From Sphingobacterium sp. lm-10 (GTDB lineage Bacteria; Bacteroidota; Bacteroidia; Sphingobacteriales; Sphingobacteriaceae), in NCBI RefSeq assembly GCF_023554555.1, contig NZ_JAMJWC010000001.1:1860001-1924000 (forward strand): a stretch of 64,000 bases of DNA, given 5' to 3'. Positions within the stretch are counted from its first letter, which is position 1. Every line of letters starts with the position of its first letter. The translations under genes were made by a program, and so were the position numbers. The notes beneath the pieces are model-generated. The model was not told the DNA's origin, did not search any database, and saw only the letters and a program-made list of their open reading frames with translations. Of this stretch, positions 35,769-44,457 are shown in pieces.

Positions 35769-36980
35769 ATGCATCAAGAGAAAAAAGAATTTATTGATTT
35801 AGTACAGAAACAAATTGACGAAACGATTACACAAAAAGAATCGATTCGCCTCAAACACCTTTCAATCCAAATTCCTGAGTTGGAACAAGCAGCCTTGTTT
35901 GAGATCGTTTGGGATCGAACTATAGAAAAAGATAAACCCCTGAATCAACCCTTTTCTTCGGCAGAATCTCATCAATTGTTCCACAAAATTATCGATGCAG
36001 GCAATAATCAAGTCAAACCTCGTAAAAAGACTATACCCTCTCAGAAAATAGTGAAATGGATTTCTACTGCTGCTGCATTGATCCTAATAAGCTTTGGTGT
36101 GAAGTTTATGTACTCCACACATAGTAACGAAGATGTGATCCCTCAACCCTTTGCGCAAAAACACACCAATCAACAAGACGTAGAACCCGGTCGTAATCGC
36201 GCGTTATTCCTAACGGAAGATGGGGAGCAAATCGCATTAGATAGCAATCAGGTCGGCATTATTGAGGCTGGAGAAACCTTCTCTATTGTAAGATTGGAAA
36301 CGGGCGAAATTCAGTATACAAACTCCGACAATACTCAAATAGAGCAGCATACCGTAAAAACGCCACGTGGCGGACAAATAAATTTTCTATTACCTGATGG
36401 CACAAAAGTATGGTTGAATGCAGAATCTTCTATCCGTTTTGCTTCTAATTTAGGTACGGCAGATCGGGTAGTACACATGACCGGTGAAGTATATTTTGAA
36501 GTGACCAAATCGGAAGGTCGCAATTTTCTGGTGCAAGGCCAATTCGGAGCGATCGAAGTTTTGGGAACAAAATTTAACGTAAACGCGTATGATAAGAACC
36601 TAACGACAGCTGCATTATTGAGCGGTGCTATTCGCTTAGAAACCGCCACAGGTGCGGTACAAATGTCACCAAATCAATTAACGACCATTGCGGCAAATGG
36701 CAACATGAAAACAGCCTATAACCCGAATGTAAAAGATATGACACGGTGGAAAGATGGATACTTCCATTTTGATCGCGCTGATGTCAGTACAATAGCCAGT
36801 CAATTGGAAAGATGGTACGATATCGACGTGAAGATTACTGGAAAACGCAAGCATACAGCAATCAACGGAACCATATCGCGCAACGTGAAGCTTTCAAAAA
36901 TGCTTGAAATGTTGGATTACCTGGGATTACAATCGAGTTACAAAAACAACAACCTCACTGTTAATATTAAAAATCCTTAA
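35769..36980 (+). CDS. FecR-family anti-sigma factor
   Basis: Inner-membrane protein of 403 residues that holds the adjacent ECF sigma factor and releases it when the SusC receptor binds substrate. The cytoplasmic N-terminus is about residues 1-95, the single membrane helix is WISTAAALILISFGVKFMY, and the periplasmic part has the FecR domain (TPRGGQINFLLPDGTKVWLN, HMTGEVYFEV, VLGTKFNVNAY) and a C-terminal DUF4974-like STN-contact domain (FHFDRADVSTIASQLERWYDI). It lies 62 bases after the sigma gene and about 145 bases before the SusC it should sense. Confidence 0.95.
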   Translation: MHQEKKEFIDLVQKQIDETITQKESIRLKHLSIQIPELEQAALFEIVWDRTIEKDKPLNQPFSSAESHQLFHKIIDAGNNQVKPRKKTIPSQKIVKWISTAAALILISFGVKFMYSTHSNEDVIPQPFAQKHTNQQDVEPGRNRALFLTEDGEQIALDSNQVGIIEAGETFSIVRLETGEIQYTNSDNTQIEQHTVKTPRGGQINFLLPDGTKVWLNAESSIRFASNLGTADRVVHMTGEVYFEVTKSEGRNFLVQGQFGAIEVLGTKFNVNAYDKNLTTAALLSGAIRLETATGAVQMSPNQLTTIAANGNMKTAYNPNVKDMTRWKDGYFHFDRADVSTIASQLERWYDIDVKITGKRKHTAINGTISRNVKLSKMLEMLDYLGLQSSYKNNNLTVNIKNP

Positions 36981-37024
36981 GCCTATGAAATAAAACCCCT
37001 ATTTAAAATGCTAGGCAGTATGAT

Positions 37025-37055
37025 AAAAAAACAGAAGGTGCAGCAACACCTTCTG
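37025..37055 (-). terminator. minus-strand terminator-like hairpin between fecR and susC
   Basis: CAGAAGGTG (37032-37040) pairs with CACCTTCTG (37047-37055). Read on the plus strand it is followed by A6, but on the minus strand it is followed by T7. It therefore looks like the terminator of an RNA running antisense to the start of the downstream susC. No minus-strand gene explains it. Confidence 0.55.
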
Positions 37056-37124
37056 AAAAAATGATCTGTTCCTAAAGCAACTGTACCAATCACCTATTTA
37101 ACGAACAAAAATCCATTTAAAAAT

Positions 37125-40100
37125 ATGCATTTTGATTTGAATGTGTGTGGAAGTGTAAAAAATATATTTTATCGCTTCCTAGAAATTACAAAATATGTAG
37201 TGCTAGCGCTTTTGCTATCCATTTCAAATGTTGGCGCCACCAGTTACGCACAGCGATTTACGCTACGAGAGCCACAGACCAAACTCACCATCTTGCTTAG
37301 CAAGATTGAAAAGCAGATTCCACATCGATTCGTATATGACCATTCAGAGATCGGAGAAATCTATATTCCAGCTACCGACCTCCAGTCGGTAGCCCTAACG
37401 GAAGGATTAGATAGGTTACTTCCTGAGCAGGGTCTTGATTACAAAATTTTTGATGACTACATCATCATCCGCCGCGGAAAGGGCTCAACGACACGTAAAT
37501 TCCAGACGCAACAATATACCATAAGAGGTGTTGTACTTGACCAGGCAGCTCAGCCTGTTGAGGGAGTAAATATTGCCGTAAAAGGTCAGGCAAGCCAACG
37601 TACCGGAAGCGATCAGGATGGCAGATTTAGTCTTGCAGTAAGTCAACCTAATGCAACCTTGGTGTTTCAGCATATCTCCTTTGTCACAAAAGAGCAAGCT
37701 GTGCAAGGATCAGGCGAAATGAATGTGATTTTGCAGCCAGGCAATGATAATATCGACGAGGTCGTCGTTGTGGGTTACGGAACACAGAAAAAAGCAAATT
37801 TGACGGGTTCGGTAAGCTCGATATCTGGCGAAGCACTGGAAAGCAGACCACTTGCTAATATCGGACAAGGCCTGCAGGGGCAGATGCCGGGTTTGACGGT
37901 AAGAAATACAGGCAATACAACACCGGGCAACCGTGCACCGCAATTTCGTATTCGTGGAGTCGGCACTTGGGGAGATGCGAATCCATTAATCGTTATAGAC
38001 GGTATTCCGGGAGGAAACATCAATATCTTAAACCCGGATGATGTAGAAAGTATTTCCGTATTGAAGGACGCCGCTTCTTCCTCTATTTATGGGGTACGAG
38101 GTGCAAATGGTGTCATCATTGTTACCACGAAAAAAGGTAAATCCGGCCAAACTAATATCAGCCTGAATAGCTATTTCGGGCAGCAAACACCTACGGCTCT
38201 GCCTAAGTTTCTAGGTTCGGCAGATTACATGACTTTGCAAAACGAAGCCAATATCAATGCCGGCACTAACCCAACCTACACAGAAGAGCAAATTGCCATG
38301 GCACGCGATGGTAGCGACCCCAATTACTTCGCTAACACAAATTGGATTGACGAAGTATACCGGGCAAGTGCTCCACAGCAAAACCACAACCTAAGTCTGA
38401 ACGGTGGAAGCGACAACACGCAATATTATGCATCATATGGTTATCTCAACGAAGGGGGATTAGTAGTAGGCGACAATTTTAAAGCGCACCGTCACAATGC
38501 GCGTATCCGCCTGAACACACAAATTGGAGATCGCCTTAAAATAGACGGTAACCTTGGATATGTAGATCGCTCTAATGATGGCAGTGCATCGGGCACAGGA
38601 GCACTTTCAGCTGCATTAAGCATTCGCCCGCTCGTGCCAGTTCGGTTTACTAATAATAGCTGGGGTTACCACGGTGGACAAAGCAATCCAGTCGCCATTG
38701 CGACAGATGGCGGTACAAATAGTTTTACCTCGCAGGAAATAACCGCCAATTTGGGTGCTACATTAAACATCGCAAAAGGTTTGGATCTGAAAGGCCAGTA
38801 CGGCCTAGTGAAGTACAATTCAAAAAGAACGACGCTTCTTAAAACCATCAACTATTATAGTCCAGATGACGACCAGCTGATCTACCAAACCAATTTTCCG
38901 AATAGAATTAATATGGATCACTATTCTGGCACATACCAAACCTTTATTGGAACAGCCAACTATGACCGAACATTTCAGGAAAAACATCACCTGACCGGCT
39001 TATTGGGTTATTCTGTCGAAGAAAATGTGGGAGCAGATTTTGGTGCATCACGTACACATCTTCCGGTCGATCTCCCTTCGTTAGCGCTAGGTACCGAAAA
39101 CCAGCTAAATCAGAGTTCAAGCAGTCAAAATGCCTTGATGTCTTTCTTCGGTCGCGTGAATTATGACTATGAAGGCCGTTACCTTTTGGAAGGTAACTTC
39201 CGCCGGGATGGTTCTTCTCGGTTTCATCCGGATGTTCGCTGGAACTGGTTTGGCTCCTTTTCCGCGGGATGGGTATTTACAGAAGAAACCTTCTTTGAAA
39301 GCTTGCGCGACACATGGAATTTCGGTAAAATCCGGTTCTCTTATGGAACGCAAGGCAATGACCGCGTTGGGCGCGATCATCCTTTTATGGCTATTCTATC
39401 TTCTGCCCAAGTCAACTCTAATAATCCAATCGGTAATATCGGTCGCGTTGGCTTTCGGCAGTCTTTTATTCCAAACCAGCTCGTGTCTTGGGAGTCTTCC
39501 GAAAAGATGAATATCGGTATGGACCTCGCCTTCTTCAGTCAGCGATTAAACGTAACGGGAGAATATTTTGTCAACAATACCCGTGATTTGTTGCTCAATA
39601 CACCATTACCTGATGTGATCGGTGTGGGCACCGGTTATCCTGCCCAAAATGCAGGAGCCATGCAAAATAAGGGCTGGGAAGTGGTCGTCGGATGGCAAGA
39701 TCATATCGGTGATTTTAGTTATCGCGCCAACTTCAACCTATCCGACGTCAGAAATAAAATTACCCATTTAGACGATTACGCGGTAAACCTCGGGGATCGT
39801 GTCCGTCTGGTCGGCCATCCATTAGATGCTTTTTATGGATTCAAAGTAGACCGTATCGCACAGGAAAGCGACTTCAGCATCGTCAATGGGCAGCGGGTTC
39901 CCAACTTCCCGTTTCAGCGCGGAGATCTTGTGGGACCGGGCGATTTGATCTACGTACCGACAGATCCCGAAGCAACAGAAATCACAGTAGGTAACGATCG
40001 CCATGTATTGGGTAGTGATATTCCACGCTACACGTATGGTTTCCGTGGCGACTTATCCTATAAAAACATAGATTTCAGTTTTTTCCTACAAGGCGTAGGT

Positions 40101-40502
40101 AAGGCTGATGGATACCTCGCCGGTAACGCGCGACACCCATTTATGAACAACAGTGCCATGCCACAGGAGGTGCACTTGGATCGATGGACCCCGGATAATC
40201 CAGATGCTTCCTATCCTCGATTGGTATACCTACGTGATCATAATACGCGGTTGTCTTCCAAATGGATTGAAGATGCTTCGTATTTAAGACTGAAGAATAT
40301 ACAGATTGGATATACCTTCTCTCCGGAGTGGATGGAAAGATTCCGCGTCAGCAAATTGCGCTTGTATGCTTCGGCAGATAATCTACTGACCAGAACTGAC
40401 TTTTTCTATGGATATGACCCAGAGGTTCCTGTCGGCAATACGGGCGGATACTATCCGCAAGTAAAGACGTATGTATTGGGTATTAATTTAAATTTAAGAT
40501 AG
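37125..40502 (+). CDS. SusC TonB-linked transporter with STN signalling domain (pair 3)
   Basis: Outer-membrane importer and signal transducer, 1125 residues. A longer than usual N-terminal region leads to a hydrophobic signal segment at about residues 24-43, then an STN domain (about 45-121, KIEKQIPHRFVYDHSEIG through DDYIIIRRG) that contacts the FecR protein, a carboxypeptidase-regulatory-like domain (about 128-210), TonB box DEVVVVGYGT, plug (LQGQMPGLTVRNTGN) and the barrel ending LGINLNLR. It is the receptor of the sigma/FecR pair upstream and forms an operon with SusD 6 bases downstream. Confidence 0.96.
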   Translation: MHFDLNVCGSVKNIFYRFLEITKYVVLALLLSISNVGATSYAQRFTLREPQTKLTILLSKIEKQIPHRFVYDHSEIGEIYIPATDLQSVALTEGLDRLLPEQGLDYKIFDDYIIIRRGKGSTTRKFQTQQYTIRGVVLDQAAQPVEGVNIAVKGQASQRTGSDQDGRFSLAVSQPNATLVFQHISFVTKEQAVQGSGEMNVILQPGNDNIDEVVVVGYGTQKKANLTGSVSSISGEALESRPLANIGQGLQGQMPGLTVRNTGNTTPGNRAPQFRIRGVGTWGDANPLIVIDGIPGGNINILNPDDVESISVLKDAASSSIYGVRGANGVIIVTTKKGKSGQTNISLNSYFGQQTPTALPKFLGSADYMTLQNEANINAGTNPTYTEEQIAMARDGSDPNYFANTNWIDEVYRASAPQQNHNLSLNGGSDNTQYYASYGYLNEGGLVVGDNFKAHRHNARIRLNTQIGDRLKIDGNLGYVDRSNDGSASGTGALSAALSIRPLVPVRFTNNSWGYHGGQSNPVAIATDGGTNSFTSQEITANLGATLNIAKGLDLKGQYGLVKYNSKRTTLLKTINYYSPDDDQLIYQTNFPNRINMDHYSGTYQTFIGTANYDRTFQEKHHLTGLLGYSVEENVGADFGASRTHLPVDLPSLALGTENQLNQSSSSQNALMSFFGRVNYDYEGRYLLEGNFRRDGSSRFHPDVRWNWFGSFSAGWVFTEETFFESLRDTWNFGKIRFSYGTQGNDRVGRDHPFMAILSSAQVNSNNPIGNIGRVGFRQSFIPNQLVSWESSEKMNIGMDLAFFSQRLNVTGEYFVNNTRDLLLNTPLPDVIGVGTGYPAQNAGAMQNKGWEVVVGWQDHIGDFSYRANFNLSDVRNKITHLDDYAVNLGDRVRLVGHPLDAFYGFKVDRIAQESDFSIVNGQRVPNFPFQRGDLVGPGDLIYVPTDPEATEITVGNDRHVLGSDIPRYTYGFRGDLSYKNIDFSFFLQGVGKADGYLAGNARHPFMNNSAMPQEVHLDRWTPDNPDASYPRLVYLRDHNTRLSSKWIEDASYLRLKNIQIGYTFSPEWMERFRVSKLRLYASADNLLTRTDFFYGYDPEVPVGNTGGYYPQVKTYVLGINLNLR

Positions 40503-40508
40503 ACGGCA

Positions 40509-42185
40509 ATGACATTACGATATAAAACATACAATAGGTTGGCATTCGCTATTTCGGCAATCAGCCTAATCAGCATGGCAAGTTGCAGCGATTTTCTGGA
40601 CCGAGTGCCGCAAGATGAGATTGTCAATGAGACTTATTGGAAAACGCAGGAACATCTGGAGATGGCAGCGACCGCTATTTACTCTCGAGTAAAAGCGAAA
40701 AACTTCGTGGACATGGAAAACTTAGCAGAGAATACCATGTGGCCAACAACCAATCAATACAAGGATATTGGTTCTGGAGTATTTCCGGTTACACAACCTA
40801 CGGTGAACAGCGAATGGGCTAATATGTACCGAGATGTTCGGGAATGCAATGCATTCTTGGAGAATTACGCCGGAGCGAGCGAAAACCAACCTGGTGCCAA
40901 AGAACGATTAGCAGCAGAGGTGCGTGTGATTCGTGCACTGGCCTATAGCTTCTTGACCTCCTTCTATGGCGATATTCCCTTGCTCACAAAAACATTAAAT
41001 CCCGACGATCCAGAGCTATACGACGATCGTACTCCGCAATCAGAGGTAGTCGATTTCCTATTAGGGGATTTGGATGCTGCAGCCGCAGCACTACCTAGCG
41101 CTATTCCTACCGGACAGAATCTTGGTCGCGTAAGCAAGGGCACGGCTTTAACACTGAAATCACGCATCGCACTTACTTACGGACGCTATGAAGTGGCTGA
41201 ACAGGCTGCTAAAGCCGTAATGGATTTAGGCGTTTACGAACTGTACAATACGGGTGATCCACAAACGAATTATTGGGAGTTATTTACCCGTGCGGGTAAA
41301 CTGGCTGGAGGACGAAATAAAGAAACCATCTTTGCGCGCCTACATTTGACGGATGTGATTATGCATAACCTAAGTAGGGAAATCCAGGTACCTGACCAAT
41401 TTGCACGTTTTGTGCCGACACGTTCACTCGTAGAGTCCTATCTATGTGCCGATGGACTTCCTATTGATAAGTCTCCGTTATACAGCGATGCCGCCTATGC
41501 AGATGTGTTTAAAAACAGAGACCCCCGCATGACCCAAACCATCTTAGTCCCGGGTGACAAGTGGGGTGGCAGATTTGATGGTAGACCGGTAGCACAAAAT
41601 CCAGACCCGACCATCTTTCAAGTGCCAAAATTTAGCCAAGACGGTCGCGGATCGGTCACGACAACGGGTTATTATTACAAAAAATATGTGGAGCCTTCTG
41701 CCGTAGGGTTGGTGAGTAGAGATGATAATGACATCCATCATATGCGTTATGCGGAGGTATTGCTCAACTACGCAGAGGCTAGACTGGAGCAAAATAAATT
41801 GACACAAGCTGATCTCGACATCTCCATTAACCTACTGCGCGATCGCGTCGGTATGGTTCACATGAACTTAAGCTTTCTGGCACAGCATGGTATGGATATT
41901 CGTGCAGAAATCAGGCGCGAACGTCGGGTAGAATTGGCGTTGGAAGGACACCGCTATTTTGATGTGCGACGTTGGCAACAAGGAGAATTGCTGGGTCGTG
42001 ATATTGAAGGCGTAAAAGCAAGCTGGTTCCCTCAATTGAATGCTGCTACCTATAGAAAAAGTACCGATGGGCATTTAGTCGTTCAGTGGACGCGCGCCTT
42101 TGAAAGTCCAAAAAATTACCTGTGGCCAGTACCGCAAACCCAGTGGGAACGAAATCCTAATTTGGGCCAAAATCCCGGTTGGTAA
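40509..42185 (+). CDS. SusD/RagB-family nutrient-binding lipoprotein (pair 3)
   Basis: Surface lipoprotein, 558 residues, partner of the STN-bearing SusC. The lipobox is MASC with SDFLDRVPQDEI following. The SusD pattern continues with AEVRVIRALAYSFLTSFYGDIPLL and RRERRVELALEGHRYFDVRRWQQG, and ends NPNLGQNPGW. A hairpin 24 bases downstream may limit read-through to the enzyme genes that follow, which would keep transporter mRNA more abundant than enzyme mRNA. Confidence 0.95.
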   Translation: MTLRYKTYNRLAFAISAISLISMASCSDFLDRVPQDEIVNETYWKTQEHLEMAATAIYSRVKAKNFVDMENLAENTMWPTTNQYKDIGSGVFPVTQPTVNSEWANMYRDVRECNAFLENYAGASENQPGAKERLAAEVRVIRALAYSFLTSFYGDIPLLTKTLNPDDPELYDDRTPQSEVVDFLLGDLDAAAAALPSAIPTGQNLGRVSKGTALTLKSRIALTYGRYEVAEQAAKAVMDLGVYELYNTGDPQTNYWELFTRAGKLAGGRNKETIFARLHLTDVIMHNLSREIQVPDQFARFVPTRSLVESYLCADGLPIDKSPLYSDAAYADVFKNRDPRMTQTILVPGDKWGGRFDGRPVAQNPDPTIFQVPKFSQDGRGSVTTTGYYYKKYVEPSAVGLVSRDDNDIHHMRYAEVLLNYAEARLEQNKLTQADLDISINLLRDRVGMVHMNLSFLAQHGMDIRAEIRRERRVELALEGHRYFDVRRWQQGELLGRDIEGVKASWFPQLNAATYRKSTDGHLVVQWTRAFESPKNYLWPVPQTQWERNPNLGQNPGW

Positions 42186-42208
42186 CCCCTTCGTGTTTAC
42201 ATCATCAT

Positions 42209-42238
42209 TGGCACGGCAGATTTCATACTGCCGTGCCA
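42209..42238 (+). terminator. hairpin after susD, possible attenuator
   Basis: TGGCACGGCAG pairs with CTGCCGTGCCA around an 8-base loop. The tail TTTATAAC is only partly T-rich, so partial termination or mRNA 3'-end protection inside the operon is likely. Confidence 0.55.
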
Positions 42239-42266
42239 TTTATAACTAATCATCAAAAAGACCAAT

Positions 42267-43082
42267 ATGAATCAAATAAACCAATTTCTGATCCTATGCT
42301 TACTATTGTCAACCGCATCTGCGGCTTTGCATGCAAAGCAAAAAGCCATGAATACAACAGGAAAGCAGTTGAAGATTATGTCGTACAATATTCATCACGC
42401 CAGCCCACCGAGCACACCCGACAAAATCGATATAGAGGCGATTATTGCCGTAATTAGAAATGAAGATCCAGATCTAGTTGCTTTGCAAGAAGTGGATGTA
42501 CGCACCAAACGTAGTGGTCACATTGATCAGGCAAAGCAGATAGCGAAAGCGTTGAGCATGCATTATTATTTTGCAAAAGCCATCGATTTTGATGGAGGTG
42601 AATACGGACAAGCGATACTTTCCAAACGACCATTTAACAATCCGCAGATACACCATCTTCCTTCTATCGCCAGCTCCAACGCTGAACCTCGAATCTTGGC
42701 GACTGTTGATATCGATTTGGGAAATCAGCAATTAATTACTTTTGCGACCACCCACTTAGATGCACAAAGAGACCCGCAAAACCGCACTTTGCAGGCAAAA
42801 GAATTAGTTCGTATCGCAAGAGACAGCAAGCATCCGATGGTAATCGCCGGGGATCTTAATATGACGACAGATCAAGAGGCATTTGCACTATTCGAAAAGG
42901 TACTCAAACCGACTTGCACTACCTGTGGATTCACTATCCCCGTTATCACTCCGAAGAAAACGATTGATTTTATCTTGTTAAGAAATCAAGATTCTTGGGA
43001 AGTCGTGTCACATCATGTCGTACAGGAGCATTACGCGTCCGATCACCTACCTGTCACAGCCCTGTTGCGATGGGTTCTTTAA
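42267..43082 (+). CDS. exported endonuclease/exonuclease/phosphatase-family hydrolase
   Basis: Metal-dependent phosphodiesterase-fold enzyme of 271 residues with a signal peptide (LLLSTASAALHA). The active-site blocks of the EEP superfamily are all visible: MSYNIHHA, LQEVDVRT, ATTHLDA, AGDLNMT, DFILLR and the terminal ASDHLPVTA with the catalytic Asp-His. Members at SusC/SusD loci may act on phosphodiesters, sugar phosphates or sphingolipid-like substrates; the substrate here is unknown. It lies between susD and the oxidoreductase gene and probably shares their transcript. Confidence 0.9.
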   Translation: MNQINQFLILCLLLSTASAALHAKQKAMNTTGKQLKIMSYNIHHASPPSTPDKIDIEAIIAVIRNEDPDLVALQEVDVRTKRSGHIDQAKQIAKALSMHYYFAKAIDFDGGEYGQAILSKRPFNNPQIHHLPSIASSNAEPRILATVDIDLGNQQLITFATTHLDAQRDPQNRTLQAKELVRIARDSKHPMVIAGDLNMTTDQEAFALFEKVLKPTCTTCGFTIPVITPKKTIDFILLRNQDSWEVVSHHVVQEHYASDHLPVTALLRWVL

Positions 43083-43150
43083 CTTTTTGTAATATTTTTT
43101 CTATCTTAATACATTCATTTAGTACAATCTACTTCTACACCAATAGTAAA

Positions 43151-43164
43151 CGAACGTATGTTCG
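43151..43164. promoter_or_regulatory. perfect palindrome before the oxidoreductase gene
   Basis: CGAAC-GTAT-GTTCG is a 14-base dyad ending 15 bases upstream of the ATG at 43180. There is no T run after it. It could be an operator or a leader stem covering the translation start. Confidence 0.35.
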
Positions 43165-43179
43165 CAAAATATCTAAAAC

Positions 43180-44448
43180 ATGACATCAACGAAAATAATA
43201 AGACGCGATTTTATCAAAAAAGCATTGGTAGGTGCCGCGGCATTCACCATCATACCCCGCCACGTACTGGGAGGTAATGGTTTTCTGGCGCCAAGTGATC
43301 ATCTTACTAAAGGAGTAATTGGTGTGGGATCCATGGGTCGCGGACATTTTGATTATGCCGGCACCAAGACGGTAGCCATATGCGATGTAGACACACGCCA
43401 TCTAGCCATCGCCCAAAAACAATTGAAAGATCGGGCAACCGAATACCGGGATTATCGCGATCTCATTCAAGACTCCAAAGTGGATCTTGTACACATTGCT
43501 ACACCGCCACATTGGCATGGTATCATGGCGGTGGATGCCGCACGCGCAGGCAAAGACATCTGGTGTGAAAAGCCAATGACGCGGACTATTGGCGAAGGAA
43601 AAAAAGTAAAAGAAGCCATCGCACAGCATGGCAATATGTTTCGTTTGAATACCTGGTTTCGATACGATAGAGATTTCTATGGCATGCAGGTACCTGTCAA
43701 AAAAATTAAAAAACTGGTCGATACCGGTATGTTAGGATGGCCACTAAAGGTAACAATCAGTAAGCACACCGGCTTTGACTGGAAGTTTTACTGGGTGGGC
43801 AATGAAAATCTGCCAGAAGAAAACGTACCAGCAGAGTTAGATTATGACCTATGGTTGGGGCCAGCGCCTTACAAACCATACAGTGCGCATCGCGTACATA
43901 CTACCTTTCGCGGTTATTGGGATTACGATGGTGGCGGTCTCGGCGATATGGGGCAGCATTATTTAGATCCAGTACAATATTTCTTAGGAAAAGACAATGA
44001 GAGTCCGATCAAGATTGAAGTAGATGCACCACAACAGCACTACGATGCCGTCGGCACCTGGCGGAAAATCATCTACACTTATGCTGATGGTTGCCAGATT
44101 ATCTTGGACGGAGCAGGATCAGAAGTAGGAAAACCGTATATAGAAGGCCCGGATGGAAAACTATTCAAAGGTTTTGTTTCCGATATTCCTGACTTAGAGC
44201 GGAAGTTATCACAGTATCCAGATCCCGCTCCACAGGTAGATGATTTTATGGAATCTTGTAGATCGCGACAGAAGTTCGCACTGAATGAGGAAAACGGATA
44301 CTATTCGGCCACGCTGGTTAATCTTGGATTGGCCGCACTACGATTGAACCGTACCCTACATTACGATTCCGACAAACAAGAATTTGTAGGAGATCCAGGT
44401 GCAAATCGCCTGATTAATCAACCGATGCGAGGACCTTGGACTATTTAA
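43180..44448 (+). CDS. Tat-exported Gfo/Idh/MocA-family oxidoreductase
   Basis: NAD(P)-dependent sugar oxidoreductase, 422 residues. The Tat signal RRDFIKKALVGAAAF places the folded, cofactor-loaded protein in the periplasm. The Rossmann domain has GVIGVGSMGRGHFDY and the family hallmark WCEKPM at about residues 127-132; the C-terminal domain has GGGLGDMGQHYLDPVQYF with the catalytic-site Asp/His. Members paired with DUF1080 proteins oxidise the C3 hydroxyl of glycosides or reduce the 3-keto sugar. The stop is 9 bases before the start of the HEAT/DUF1080 gene, so the two are surely co-expressed. Confidence 0.93.
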   Translation: MTSTKIIRRDFIKKALVGAAAFTIIPRHVLGGNGFLAPSDHLTKGVIGVGSMGRGHFDYAGTKTVAICDVDTRHLAIAQKQLKDRATEYRDYRDLIQDSKVDLVHIATPPHWHGIMAVDAARAGKDIWCEKPMTRTIGEGKKVKEAIAQHGNMFRLNTWFRYDRDFYGMQVPVKKIKKLVDTGMLGWPLKVTISKHTGFDWKFYWVGNENLPEENVPAELDYDLWLGPAPYKPYSAHRVHTTFRGYWDYDGGGLGDMGQHYLDPVQYFLGKDNESPIKIEVDAPQQHYDAVGTWRKIIYTYADGCQIILDGAGSEVGKPYIEGPDGKLFKGFVSDIPDLERKLSQYPDPAPQVDDFMESCRSRQKFALNEENGYYSATLVNLGLAALRLNRTLHYDSDKQEFVGDPGANRLINQPMRGPWTI

Positions 44449-44457
44449 AAGACACTC

